Source: Burhinus oedicnemus (taxonomy: Eukaryota > Chordata > Aves > Charadriiformes > Burhinidae). Taken from it: 64,000 nucleotides of DNA. Numbering within the stretch: position 1 is the stretch's first letter; each line of letters opens with the position of its first letter. The notes beneath the pieces were generated by a model. The model did not search any database. It was not told the origin of the DNA and saw nothing but the letters and a program-made list of their open reading frames with translations. The position numbers and the translations under genes are program-made. Positions 52,773-63,500 of this stretch are shown here, piece after piece. Where the stretch lies: assembly GCA_008921705.1 (NCBI GenBank), contig VFFE01007767.1, positions 2,213,566-2,277,565 of the forward strand, read 5' to 3'.

Positions 52773-52816
52773 AGGAAGAGAGAGGGAGGGAGGAAGGGAG
52801 GGAGGGAGAGAGGGGG
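52773..52816 (+). repeat. 44-base homopurine GGGA-type tract (G-quadruplex candidate)
   Basis: All bases are A or G, with at least six runs of three or more G (52784-52816) separated by one to five bases. It meets the usual four-run G-quadruplex pattern on the plus strand, the template strand for ARHGAP21, and begins about 120 bases into intron 1. Confidence 0.85.
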
Positions 52817-52935
52817 CGGCCATTAAGCCCGCTCCAGCCAAGCCGTTCCCCGCGGCGGGAGGCAGCCGCCCGGCCCGGCCCTGCCCGCCGCCGCGTACGC
52901 GCAGCCCGCGCCCCGCCCGCCCCCGCCGCTCCTAC

Positions 52936-53022
52936 CTGGCCGCCGGCGCCGTTGCCGCCGCCCGGCGGGGGCTCGTTGTCTCCATCTCCGCCGGGCGGCC
53001 CCGCTGCCCACCGGGTCGCCAT
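52936..53022 (-). CDS. ARHGAP21: ARHGAP21 coding exon 1 (N-terminus)
   Basis: The ATG at 53022-53020 opens 29 codons starting MATRW, followed by Gly/Pro-rich sequence including GGDGDN, and ending Gln at a CAG|GTAGGA donor (52936/52935). Phase 0 matches coding exon 2, giving [15 protein letters not shown] across the junction. From memory, mammalian ARHGAP21 also starts with M-ATR and has a GDGD motif shortly before [11 protein letters not shown], which supports both the start and the exon pair. The ATG context is strong (A at -3, G at +4). No in-frame ATG lies upstream within the leader, although the frame stays open to 53124, where a GTG begins it. The Gly/Pro-rich part is probably disordered and evolving quickly. 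The 5' side continues as untranslated leader, at least to 53255. Confidence 0.85.
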
Positions 53023-53071
53023 TATTTCATTCCCGGTTACAAAGGAGGCACAAATCCTCTGGAGCCCACAT
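53022..53071 (-). promoter_or_regulatory. ARHGAP21: Chained upstream ORFs ending on the ARHGAP21 start codon
   Basis: In the leader, a 14-codon uORF (MWAPEDLCLLCNRE, 53071 to its TGA at 53029-53027) ends overlapping a second ATG (53030-53028, ATGA). That second uORF is only Met-Lys-TAA (53030-53022), and its TAA shares the last A with the main ATG (TAATG). Such stop-start overlaps are expected to restrain or tune translation of the main frame through termination and reinitiation. The sequence facts are certain if this leader is transcribed; the effect is inference. Confidence 0.6.
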
Positions 53072-53255
53072 CGGGGAAAGGAGGGGAGTGGAGGGGGGAA
53101 CCAGCGCCGGAGCCACTCGCGCACAACCGACGCGACGAGGAGGCCAGCCCCGCCGCCGGGGGAGGGGGGCTCGGCCCCTTCACGCAGCTGCCATAGGGGA
53201 GAGCAGCGGGACCGTCCTGGGCTTCAGCTGCGTTCCCCGGCTTCTGCCTTCATGG
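53023..53255 (-). promoter_or_regulatory. ARHGAP21: ARHGAP21 5' leader with a candidate 3' splice site
   Basis: Just upstream on the minus strand is CTGAC (branch-like), then TCTGCTCTGTCTCTCTCC and TCCAG|CC, with the AG at 53257-53256. This is a near-consensus acceptor and suggests that the ATG exon is really 52936-53255 (320 bases), preceded by a noncoding exon in the CpG island. Possible donors on the minus strand are GAG|GTGGGT near 54703, A|GTAAGA near 54535 and AAG|GTGATT near 54905; I cannot choose between them. Two further short uORFs begin in this leader: MKAEAGERS (53253-53224) and MAAA (53194-53180). Confidence 0.5.
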
Positions 53256-56200
53256 CTGGAGGAGAGAGACAGAGCAGATGTGTCAGTCCTCGGCGCGGGA
53301 CCGCTGCCGCCTCCTCCGCCACCCGTCCCTTGTTAGGCTAATTGCACCCGCTCGTCATCTTCCTCTTCCTCCGGCTCCTCCTATCCAGAACCCCAGCCGC
53401 GGGGAGGAGAGGACAGGCAGAGGGAGGCGCCCACTCCCTCCTACTTCGCTACACACAGGCGTTCGTGCCGCGGGAGGGAGCGGCGACGAAGGAGCCGCTC
53501 CGGGCTGGGGACGGAGAGAGGGAGGGAAGGAGGGAGGGGAGCCCCGGGTCGGGGCGCGGCAGGCCGACAGCTTCTCGCCTGGGCCCAGCCGAACTTTGAT
53601 CAACTGGTGGAGGACGGGGCAGGGAGCCGAGTGGCCGCTCGTTCGCCGGCCCGGGCGGAAGCCGCCACCTTGTCCGCGGTCCTCGCCCCGGCCGTAACCA
53701 GCGGTGTGACCGGGCGGGGCGCGGCGCGGCGGGAAGCGCACAAACTCCGGTTAAGGAACAGCAACAAAAGAACCCTCCCGGCAGCAGCGAGGCCGTGCCC
53801 CTCGCTCGGCGGAGCCGGGCTTTTGTCTCTCAGGCGAGCCTACCCCGCTTGCGGGCGACCCCCTCCCCCCCATCGACGTTGCCGGAGCCGTTCGCGATCA
53901 GACCACCGCGCCCCGCCCGCCGCCCCTCCCGCCGGCCTCCCGCCTCCCTCCGCACAGACGCGCCGTTTCGCCCCGACAGCGGCAGCCGGCGGCCGCTGCG
54001 GGCCGGCCCTGCCCCCCCGCTGCCAGCTCCGCCGCCGCCAATTAGGGCGTCTCGGCGCTGGAGGCCATCGCGCCGCGCCAGCTGCGCCCGCCGCGTTCCC
54101 CCGGCCACCTGGGCACCGGCCTCGCCCACCGCCGCGGGCGGGGGCCGCTCGCTGCGCTCCGGCCCGAGCTCGGCGCGAGGGGGAGCCGCGGGCGGGCCGA
54201 GGAGCTTCAGCCGGCGCCCTCCTGAAGGCGTGAGGCTTTGCGCGGCTTAACCGCCTCCTCCGCGCCGGTGACTGCGATCTCTCCCCGGGTCGGCGTGGCA
54301 CCTCGTTGTCCCTGGCCTCCACGCCCAAGCACAGTCCCCCTTTTCCCCCGTTCTGTTAACACACCCCCCCCCCCGCCCCGGGAAGGCCCTGCGTCCGCCC
54401 CAGCGCCTCACGGCGGCCCCCGCCCTGACAGGAGCAGGGGCGGCAACCGCCCCCAACCCACCGAGCCCCGGCCGGCAGCGCGACCCGGCGACAGGCTGAC
54501 TACCCCGCCGGCCCAGACGCTGGCCCCCTCTTACTCGTCGGTCCGCGGGGCTCCGGCCCCTCAGCCCCCCGGCGGCGACGAGGCGTTCCCGGCGCTGGCG
54601 GCTCCCGCTGCCTCCGCCGTTGGGGCCGGCGAGGAGACCGTCCCCGTCCCCTTCCCCCGCCTCCAGGCTGGCGGTTTCTGTTCCCTCCAAAAATCCACCC
54701 ACCTCCTCAGACGACACCGCGAGGGCAGGCACTGGCTCCCGGCTGCCTTCCAGGGCACCCGCCCTGCGGCCGGGGAGCGCAGAGCCCCGCCGGGCCCGCA
54801 CCCCGCCACCGGCCTCCGCCCGCCAGCACGCCCTGAGGCGGCAGGCGGCGGCGTTTTCTTCTCCCCCCGCCAGCGTTTTCGGGGTGGATTCACACAGGAA
54901 TCACCTTAGTTTTTCCGCCCTAACTCAAGCTCTAGTGCTTCTGCCGCCAGCTCCGACCTGCACCCGGCTTCGTGAGGGTTCCCCCGGCGGGACAGCGACG
55001 GTCGTGGCCGCCCTTCGGGGGGCTCTGGGACGGGGCCAGGCTGAAGTCCTGCGGCCGCCCCTCGGCATTTGGGGTGGGGAGAGCTTGGTTTTGTTGTCTC
55101 CGTGAAGGTGGTAAACGTAAACGTTTTCAATACTACATCTATCAGATTGTGTGACTTCAGTTTTTTTCCTTTTCTAGAATTGTGATTTTCAGTGTAGAGG
55201 CTGGACGAGGTCTCTGTGAAAAGGGAATGAAGAAAAACAAAGCATTTGTAAGAAATGGTAAAGGTCTTGTGTGAAATGAAAGGTCGTGTCTTGTTTGTGC
55301 TCTTAATAATAATGTTTTGGGTTGCAGTGCTTTTTTTACTATGCTACTCTTAAGTGATCTCTGAAGAGAGGTGACTGGCCTGGTTATCCATCAGCAGCTC
55401 ACATCGGCAGCAAGTACGAATATTGGTATCCAGAGGACCGAAGAAGGAGCTTACGCCCAGGAAGGAGGAAGAGTCTCAAGGTCCAAATGCTGATTCTTGT
55501 CAATCAAGGCCACATCTGCCGACTTTAAAGCTTTGTGGCTGAACGTGACTTGGGCTGGAGATTATATATACATATTTTAAATAAGCATACTGTTGTCCAG
55601 CTGGCAACCCACAGGCTGGTTCTGCCAAGCTCCCTAGTTGTTTCTCACTGTCATACAACATATAAAGATTTATTTGCCACCCAGCCCCTGAGCAAACTGT
55701 TATAGTCTGGTCCATGGTTGTCAAGAAGTTGAAAAGATCAGAATTAAAATCACTTGAGATTTTTGAAGAGTGGAGAAGGGGAACAGTCAGGACACTTTTC
55801 CTGTTTAGAAGCTGTTACCAAACAGAACCAAGAAGTCTAGCTGTGTGCTCGGCTGCGTGCTGCTCTCTGCACTGTAGCCATCATGTCAATCTGCAGAACG
55901 TTGTCAAAAATCCATGATTTATATAAAATCAGTTCCGTGTATTCATAATAATCACTTTTTCTATAGGAGCCACAGTACTGACTCCAAATCTAAATTAGCA
56001 TCATAACTAATATCCATGTAGAAAGTTGTCAGATTTATAGAATGTCTCAGAGAGATTAAACCACAAGTAGACTCTGAGTGATCATTTAGTATCTATCGAG
56101 TCTCTGTTTATGTCAGCACAGCTACATCAGTACAGTGACAAATCTTCCATTTTTACTTTTCTTACATTGCCAAACAATTTCTCTAGCTTTAGCTTTCAAA

Positions 56201-58384
56201 CTATAACAGGGAGATGAAAATATCACAGAGGAAAATGTGATCCTAAAATCACAAATTAGTTCACAGCTAGGCTGAGGAAATAGATCTTATTATTAACTCT
56301 GAGAAGGTTATATTTGTGTAATTATCAAAAGAATATTTACTCTAGCAAATCTTTATTAAACGGTATACTTCATTTTCTTCCTCTTAATCACAGTGTTTAT
56401 TTTTTTTGTGGCAGATGTTTTGGTTTGAGACACTGGGGTGTTTTTAGGGCTTTCGTGTATAAAGCTATGCTGCTGTAATTTTTCATTCTAAATATGGTGT
56501 CATAGTTACAACAGAAGAACTTAAAGAAGGAGGCAAGCTTTCAGAAACATGCTCATTATCTCAGGTTCATAACATGCAAGCAAAACCTCAGAGTCCCTTA
56601 ACCACCCTTGAAAGTGATTTAATAAAAGAGGTTGCAAAAGCAGAATTAGGGTAACTGGAAGCTATAATTTCATTTTCTCACCTTCCAGTCTGAAGGTGTT
56701 GACACATATTCACTTAGCAGGCAGCTGCAGCAGCTTAAAGTGTTAGCACCATCCTACTGTTTATTATCACTCCTTGCTAAAGAGTATCATCCCCACAGGA
56801 GAGCCAGTGCAGACATCTCTGAGCACATCTCAGCCACTTCAGTGCAAAGTCTAGCAGCTGAATTTAAATTGCTGAGGTAGGCAGAGTTAAGCCTGCACTG
56901 CAGTCCAGGGCCTGAGGTATGCTCAGTCGTTCTGCTCTGCCAGGTCAGTGGTGGCACAATTATGGGGCTCTATCTTCTTACACTATCATTTGCTGAATGA
57001 ATGGGTTGATATCTTGAGAATATAGAAATTCTAGAGGCTAAATTGTGGACATCAAAACTCACTTGGCCAGGTAGACTGGAGGACTGAAATTCATTACATT
57101 AAATATTTTTTAGGTACCTGCCTCCTTCCCACATGGTCTTTAACATCTGCTTCTAGCAGGGCCCAGGGGCGTGCCTTTCTGTCGTATGGACAACGTGTTT
57201 AAATGTCTGACCCACACCCAGCCCACTGTGAAGCAACTCACTTCCCAAGCAGTAATGTTGTCCTCGCCATCTTGAAGGCCCTCTCTTTTCTCACCACCTG
57301 CAGCCCACCACGATACATCAGACATGAGGTGCCACAAGCAGTGAGGAGGCTCAGCCATAGCCAGCCCCAAATGCCTTACCTTTGGGTTAGAGAACAACAC
57401 GAGTGGAGAGAAACAGCAGTTAAAGTGAGAGCAGGTTTCTTACAGGAGTTTTTAGATTAGATTAGTGTGGAGTACCTGGGTAGGGTAGATTAGATAGGCA
57501 GCAGTGGGAGATAGCAGTACATCTTGAGTATTTTGTGCATTTCAGACTAGAAAGCCTGGGGTCTTTGGGCATGAAAGGAAGAGTGAGTGGGAGGAGATAC
57601 GCCTCTAAGCAAGTAGATGTTTGTACTGATGTTTGCTTTCAGAAATTGTCACTTGTAGGAGCTGCTGAGATAACAATCATTCTGATAACACTTTCTACCA
57701 TAGACCCCAGTTGCTTAGGTCTCACGGTCTGCTTTGAGAGGCTCAGGCTGAACATGGACAACTCTGCAGTCTCCTCTGTTTTGGAGGTAATGAGTGCTAC
57801 TACGTCCCTGAAAGTGTTTGTGAGCACCCTGGCTTCAGACTTTTCAGTGCATGGCTGGAGCACCGATTGGCATCAGTCTAACAGCTTCCCTGCTCCTGAG
57901 AATGTTGACAGGTGCCCTGCGTGAGAACGATTTATTAGATTCTCCCCAGAATGGGAGATAAGAAGTGGATGACACACATTTTTCATTAATTGATATTTCC
58001 AAGATGCTGCAGCTCGTAGACAGTCCCTTCCTAGACATGCAAGAACCATGAAATCATGACCAGAGCTACATAGTAATAGGACCATTGTAAGCAACTGTAT
58101 TTGCTTTACAGATTTCTGTACTGAGATTCCTGGGATTCAGTCATGATATAGGCATCCATTTCCTGTCCAGCACTAGTACATTATTCATCCTAGACATCAC
58201 TGGTCATGGCTGTTTTCTTGGTAACTGCACTACAATATTCCCCTCTCTACAGACTTTCCTATCACCTACACTCTGGCAACAGAAATAAATGTTATTGCTG
58301 GCATGCCTATGTCTTGGCTCCCATGTATACAAACAACTCTGACAAAAGTGTCTCCTTTCTTTTATGACAATCTTGTCTTCACAG

Positions 58385-58796
58385 GAGATCACACCTATCT
58401 CACTTGGCCCCCATGCTGATGCATTTCAAGTGCTCCAGAGCACTGCCAAAGAGAATTGCAGCCAGACCTGTCTCTGGGTCCATAGTAAGAGAGGATTTTG
58501 GCATCCTGAAGCTTCCGTCATGCTGTCTCCACCAGTCACAGGTGCCACTTCCCCTAGAAGTAACACCATTTTAAGCGCATGCAGTATTCTGCAGGACTTA
58601 GCCCTCAGGGAAGATCTCTGCTTATCTAAAGTTGTGGTGAAAAGGAGGCGTTTGCCTACTAGAAAGCCAAGGAGGATGCTTAAGATGTGTGGTGGGGTGT
58701 GCATCTTGAGAGTGTTAAGGTGTCATCTGTGAGCCGGAACAGTGGTCAGCTTAGGACCACTGATCAGAGACATCCAAAGATCCTATGAATGGAGAG
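58385..58796 (+). other. Exon-like segment, possible noncoding RNA
   Basis: On the plus strand, TTTTATGACAATCTTGTC and TTCACAG end at 58384; 412 bases later comes a good donor, GAG|GTAAGC. The segment has about 110 open codons and then a stop, with no recognised domain. It might be an exon of a transcript divergent from ARHGAP21. This rests on splice motifs alone. Confidence 0.15.
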
Positions 58797-59830
58797 GTAA
58801 GCAACAGAAAGGAGCAGACCTTGCAAGACGTCAAGGCACAAGAAATGCAATAGGACATTCAGACATCCAAAGAAGGATTAACCATTTGGAGAAAAATTCA
58901 GGTGGATAAAGTTAAAAGAAAATGGATATACTACAAAAAGAAGAATGTATTGAAGGCATGGAAAAAATGTATGGCAGAGGCTCCAGTCTGAGATACGAGG
59001 TTGAGTGGTAGCAGTGCTCATGAATAATGAGATGTGCAGAGTGGGTACAGGGCAAGCCTGCGGGCAAGTGTTGGGTTTGAACAAAGGGGAAATAGGGTCT
59101 CCTGTGAGTGCCTGGGCACTGAAGCAGACCAGAGCCAGCATCACCAGGCTTGCTGAATACAGGTGAGAGGGAGAGAAAGAGATTCTCTGTAAGACCAGAA
59201 GTGTGTTGCTGGTGACTCATATGGCCTTAAAATATCCTCCTGCACTAAGCTAACCAGTCTGATGGGCAGTGCAGCCTCTTGCCTTTCCTGTGATCCTTCC
59301 TCTTGACATAACTGTAAATGACTTGAGGCAATGAGGCAGCTCAAGTGTGATGTTGCATAAATGCATGGCAGGTTCAGGACCATGAGGTGAATATCACTGC
59401 TGGGTGTACTCAGTGAAGCTGTGAGAAATATTTCTGGCTATGGTCTCATGACCTGTGTCCTGAGACTGTGGCCATTGAGTAGAGATGTGCATGGGAAGAT
59501 GACTGCCTCTTCCATGTAGGAGCTACCGGGAACTGACTTCACTGGGCTTATTTCCTATCCCGTGCCAGGACAACTCCCCCACCCACTGCTCTGAGGATGT
59601 CTCAGCATCTTTCCAGTAGCAGCATGAGACTGCAGAACTTACCCCACACGGTGAGTAATAGCCCTGGTGTCCTGACCTGAAATGTGTGTAGAAATGATCT
59701 GGCTGTCTCCTCCCATACCAGCTGTGGCATGATGATGGTACATGGAGGGAGAGGTGGTTTGCCAGACATCATGATTTTGGGTCAGCTTTCTCTGAGGCAG
59801 GAAACTGAAAATGCTACATGAAAGAGGGAT

Positions 59831-59857
59831 TTTTGTTTTGTTTTGTTTTGTTTTTTT
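59831..59857 (+). repeat. (TTTTG)n microsatellite
   Basis: Four TTTTG units followed by T7. A GT/GC alternating stretch (GTGTGTGTGCGCGC) follows near 59897-59911. Confidence 0.85.
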
Positions 59858-60179
59858 AATCTGGTCTGTGTGTTGTTATCCTTAGAGGCAGAACAAGTGT
59901 GTGTGTGCGCGCCCATACATATGCCTCCAACACCTTTGCAAAGAGGAGGTGTGACATGACCGCAATGACAGAAGACTATGTCTGTGCATGGACTAAAACC
60001 CCAGGTTTGAAGGAGGAGGCAATGAACTTCATCGTTTCAAAATACCTTGTGAGTTTGAGGGTACCAACAGAGAGTAATGTTATAGCTTGGCTGGGCGTCT
60101 GGGCATCTAGTCCTTATCCTGTTGGATTTTAGGCAGAAAGGAGCCATTTGGCTTCTGGCAGTTGTCTATTTTGGGAACC

Positions 60180-60525
60180 AGCTTTATCGGTCTCTACAAC
60201 TACCTGAAATGGCGTTGTAGCAAGGTGGGGGTCGGTCTCTTTTCCCAAGTAACAAGCAACAGGACAAGAGGAAACAGACTTGAGTTGTGCCAGGGGAGGT
60301 TCAGATTGGATATTAGGAAAAATTTCTTCACCAAAAGGATTATCAAACATTGCAACAGGCTGTCCAGGGAAGTAGTAGAATCACCTTCCCTGGAGGTATT
60401 TAAAAGAAGTGTAGACAAGGTGCTTGGGCACATGGTTTAGTGGTCATTTTGGCAGTGTTAGGTTGATGGTTGGACTTGATGATCTTAAAGTTCCCTTCTA
60501 ACCCAGACAATTCTATGATTCTGTG
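60180..60525 (+). mobile_element. CR1 LINE 3' fragment
   Basis: Plus-strand fragment starting at TTTATCGGTCTCTACAACTA and reading through [56 protein letters not shown] to a TAG, then GGTTGGACTTGATGATCTTA and two clean octamers (ATTCTATG, ATTCTGTG) at 60510-60525. It is of the same subfamily as the copy at 38902-39622, judging by the shared ending of ORF2 and the shared 3' UTR. Confidence 0.95.
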
Positions 60526-63500
60526 AAAACCAATGTCTCAGCTGATGCGTCTTCCACTCTTCAGTGTAGTCTTCTCAGATAAAAAAGCTGAGTGAAGGGA
60601 GAACTGTCTCGGCCAGGATGCTGCTTCTCATGCAGTCTGAGTGACAAAGTCCAAGGCACAAAGAGAAGCCAGGAGTTGACAGCGAGATCACTGTTCCTCC
60701 TGGCCAGCATCACTGATGCATCACCAAACAGAGAGGAAGCTGTGTTCGGGTAAGAGGCTCATGGTATTTCATTTTCTCTCAGAGCAAGGATGACCAAGTA
60801 GTGAGGCAGGCTATTCTTCCATGAGAAATGTGTCCAGACCAGAGATGGTGAAAAATTTCTGATGTCTTGGGAATTCACAACTTAACTTGGTACTTATTCA
60901 TGCTCCTATGTGGGACTGTGTAGAGTCTCCCTGAACTGGACCCAGAGGTGTTTGTGGAGGCTGCTGATGTGTGCCAAGGCAGGCTGATGCATGACTTTTA
61001 CAGCAATAAGCCTCAGTTGTTCACACCAACCATCCTTGTTATTCTGAGTCTGGGGTTTGATACATTTTGGTGGGTGTGGGGGCATCAGTATTTCAGCTCC
61101 AACAGCAAACTTGGTACTCTGTAAAGAAATACAAAATTGTTCAAGCCTGTAGGAATTTACCATCATCCAGCCAGAGATAAAAACAATTTCGAGTATAATT
61201 CAGTGAGCCCAGGGGAATTAGTTGCAGTGTAAAATTTGAGCAAGCAAGATTATGGCTAGGAGGAGCCCAGCAGAACTCACTTTACTTTTACCTTGGGTTC
61301 CTAGCAATGAAAATCTGCTGAAACACTCTGAAATCATAAGCAAAGCAAAATTCTTGTTTTTCATGTTCTGCTGTTGAAAACTGTCACTGTGGAATAACAA
61401 CTTGTTTCTGAAAATGCCATGCCTGTTGTTTACAGCAAGATTTCCTAATTTTGTAAAGGTCTAGGGGAAAAAAATATCACTCCCATCTCTTCTGCATTCA
61501 CTTAAGCTATCTACATTCTTTCATTTGTTTTAAATTAGAGGAGCCAGAGTCTAACAGATAAAGTCATCAGCCTCAGTTCTGCCGAGGGTTTATTCACTTT
61601 AGGACAAACAATGTTAACTTGTTTTAGAAAGCCAGCAGGGACTATTAGATGCGTAGCATTTTTCCTCAGAAACCCTCCCCTCCCACACACACACAGTTTA
61701 AAAGAGTTCAACACAATAAATATCCAATCTATTTAAAATTGGCCATGACAGAAAAGGTTTAAGTGCTTGAATGGCAGTGAAAAGTGAAATGACAATTTGC
61801 GTTACCTTAGCTCCTCTACTGAAATGATAACTCCGTGTTTGGTTCTGTACTGTTGACTGGGAGGTGATAAATCAACCCTATTTTGTAAAATGTTTAGTTT
61901 AACTACTGAAGTGACAATTTAGGTGGAAGTAGCTGGTGATGAATTGACACCAGTGTTATCACTCTCTGCTTGCTTTATCGCATAATCAGCAGCTTGATCT
62001 GCTGATTAGTGAAACCGTGTTTTAGTAGCACAGAGATGCTAACAGCCGTCTCCGAAATTCAGGCTACCCATCTTGTTTTTCTTCTGACTATCCACACCTT
62101 CCCTCTAGACGGATGAAGTGTGACAGCTTTTTCCTGAGCCCTGCCATTTATCAGATCTTCCTCTATAGATGGGGCTTGGTCAAGATAGCTTTCAGGCACT
62201 GAGAAAAAGCTCGGGAGTAAAAATAAATATTTATATCATACAAATATATTGATTTCATCAGAACCCTCCCTTCTTCCAACAGTGATGTGCTCCACCCAAA
62301 GGCAATGTATCAGTTGCTGCTTTCTTGTTTTGCCTACTCTGACAAAGAGCTTTTACTTCACTTTGAGATCATCAGAACCCCACTACCAGATACCCTGTAG
62401 AAACCAGGTACTCGGCTCTTACTGGCTTCTGAACCTCACTCCATGTGCTGTGACTTATGCCAACCGATCACTGCTCAGCTCTCTTTTCACTGAAGAGAGA
62501 GACACAAGAGATGCTCTCTGGGACAGCAGGAGCCATCTAAAGGCCAGAAGGTCTCTAAACCTGTAAGCTGATTACTATTTATGCACACTAGGCTCTGAAA
62601 GTGATATTACACTGTGGGTTTGTCGTTTTTTTTCCCACTGCTTTCCCACCATCTATCTTCCTGCTCTGGCTTTTAAAAAGTGAGATAAAAAATGGGGAGA
62701 CAGTATCCAGAAAAGCATGACATCCCCTCCCCCCTCAAAAAATCTGAGGGAAGCTGGATTGTATTTGTGTCTGTACGGTATGAATTTTCCAGAAGTGGCT
62801 GTATTAGGAATATGTTTGGTATTTTAACAGAGCTAAACTGCCACCATAGCTTCCTGGAATTATATTATATTAGAAGTATTGCAAATTCCCCAGCAAGCTA
62901 TATCTTACTTCCAGAGAAAGGATTGTCCATGAATGCTGCTTTCAAGGAGAAGAAAATATTGGATTCATTGTCTTTCAGTGTTTTACAAATGTCAAATGCT
63001 ACAGAAGATGCTGGCTGATCAGAGTTAGATATATTATCTAATGAGTGATTCTGCTCTAGTTTTACCAACAGAGACAATGGGGGAACTAGGGACACCTGGG
63101 GTTGAGTTCAGGTTCTGAGTGGCTTATCTGCCTGTACAGAGAAAGAAACCATAGAAACCCATTCATGTAAATTATTGCAACTAATGAACAGAAAGACTCA
63201 TTAATTTTCTGTAAACAGGCTATGTTGACTGTCTGTGCAAACTGTAGTACATAAAGAAGAAACATGCTTTTGAACTGACTGAAGAAAGCATTGAATATAG
63301 CATGTTTCTAGTGTGACTAAATTAATTGTTAGCACCCTCCACCAGTTTGTCCCTGTTTGACAATGGACTTAGAGTTGCAAATCTAGACAAAAATCAATCC
63401 AGAAATCTGATCAGCAATAACATAATGCTGGGAGAAGTCGAAATGAAAGTAATGAGCTAAGGAACGAAGCCACGTTTACAAAATATTTTCATCCCAGTCT

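Larger units (their letters stand above)
1403..52935 (-). other. ARHGAP21: ARHGAP21 intron 1 (51.5 kb)
   Basis: The intron runs from the GTAGGA donor at 52935 to the AG acceptor at 1403. Both flanking exons are phase 0, so splicing exon 1 to exon 2 keeps the frame. Long first introns in large vertebrate genes commonly hold enhancers and alternative first exons. Here I see CR1 fragments in both orientations, simple repeats and a few conserved-looking blocks, described separately. I found no internal coding exon that I can assign to ARHGAP21. Confidence 0.85.
52360..55080. promoter_or_regulatory. ARHGAP21: CpG island and promoter region of ARHGAP21
   Basis: An abrupt block of about 2.7 kb, very rich in G, C and CpG, in an otherwise AT-rich window. 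It covers coding exon 1 and its 5' leader and extends about 2 kb upstream. No TATA box is evident. GC boxes (GGGCGG) occur at 52583 and 52761 among others, and a CCAAT box at 54038-54042. This is the usual form of a broadly expressed CpG-island promoter with dispersed start sites; such promoters often fire in both directions. The transcription start cannot be fixed from sequence. The long open frames across the island on both strands (for example 53607-54233 and 54238-54909) reflect lack of AT-rich stop codons. Confidence 0.9.
55081..60179. other. Region upstream of ARHGAP21, no gene recognised
   Basis: Unique sequence of moderate base composition. I looked for exons of PRTFDC1, which from vertebrate synteny lies upstream of ARHGAP21, and saw none. 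A plus-strand acceptor-like site (TTTTTTTCCTTTTCTAG, ending 55177) could belong to a divergent transcript from the CpG island. A plus-strand exon-like segment lies at 58385-58796. Open frames up to 129 codons (57535-57924) carry no recognisable domain. Confidence 0.6.

Noticed and set aside
52132..53124. 330-codon minus-strand frame taken as one single-exon gene
   Set aside because: Codons 35-63 are ARHGAP21 exon 1, followed by a good donor. The frame begins at GTG, not ATG. The intronic part is kept only as a read-through finding.
53607..54909. Long plus-strand open frames in the CpG island (208 and 223 codons, and overlapping ones on both strands)
   Set aside because: All frames are open together because the sequence is so GC-rich; the products are Pro/Arg/Ala-rich with no domain.
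57535..58040. Open frames on both strands (129 codons plus; 74 and 64 codons minus)
   Set aside because: The translations look somewhat protein-like, but I recognise no family and see no consistent exon structure; no PRTFDC1 sequence is present.
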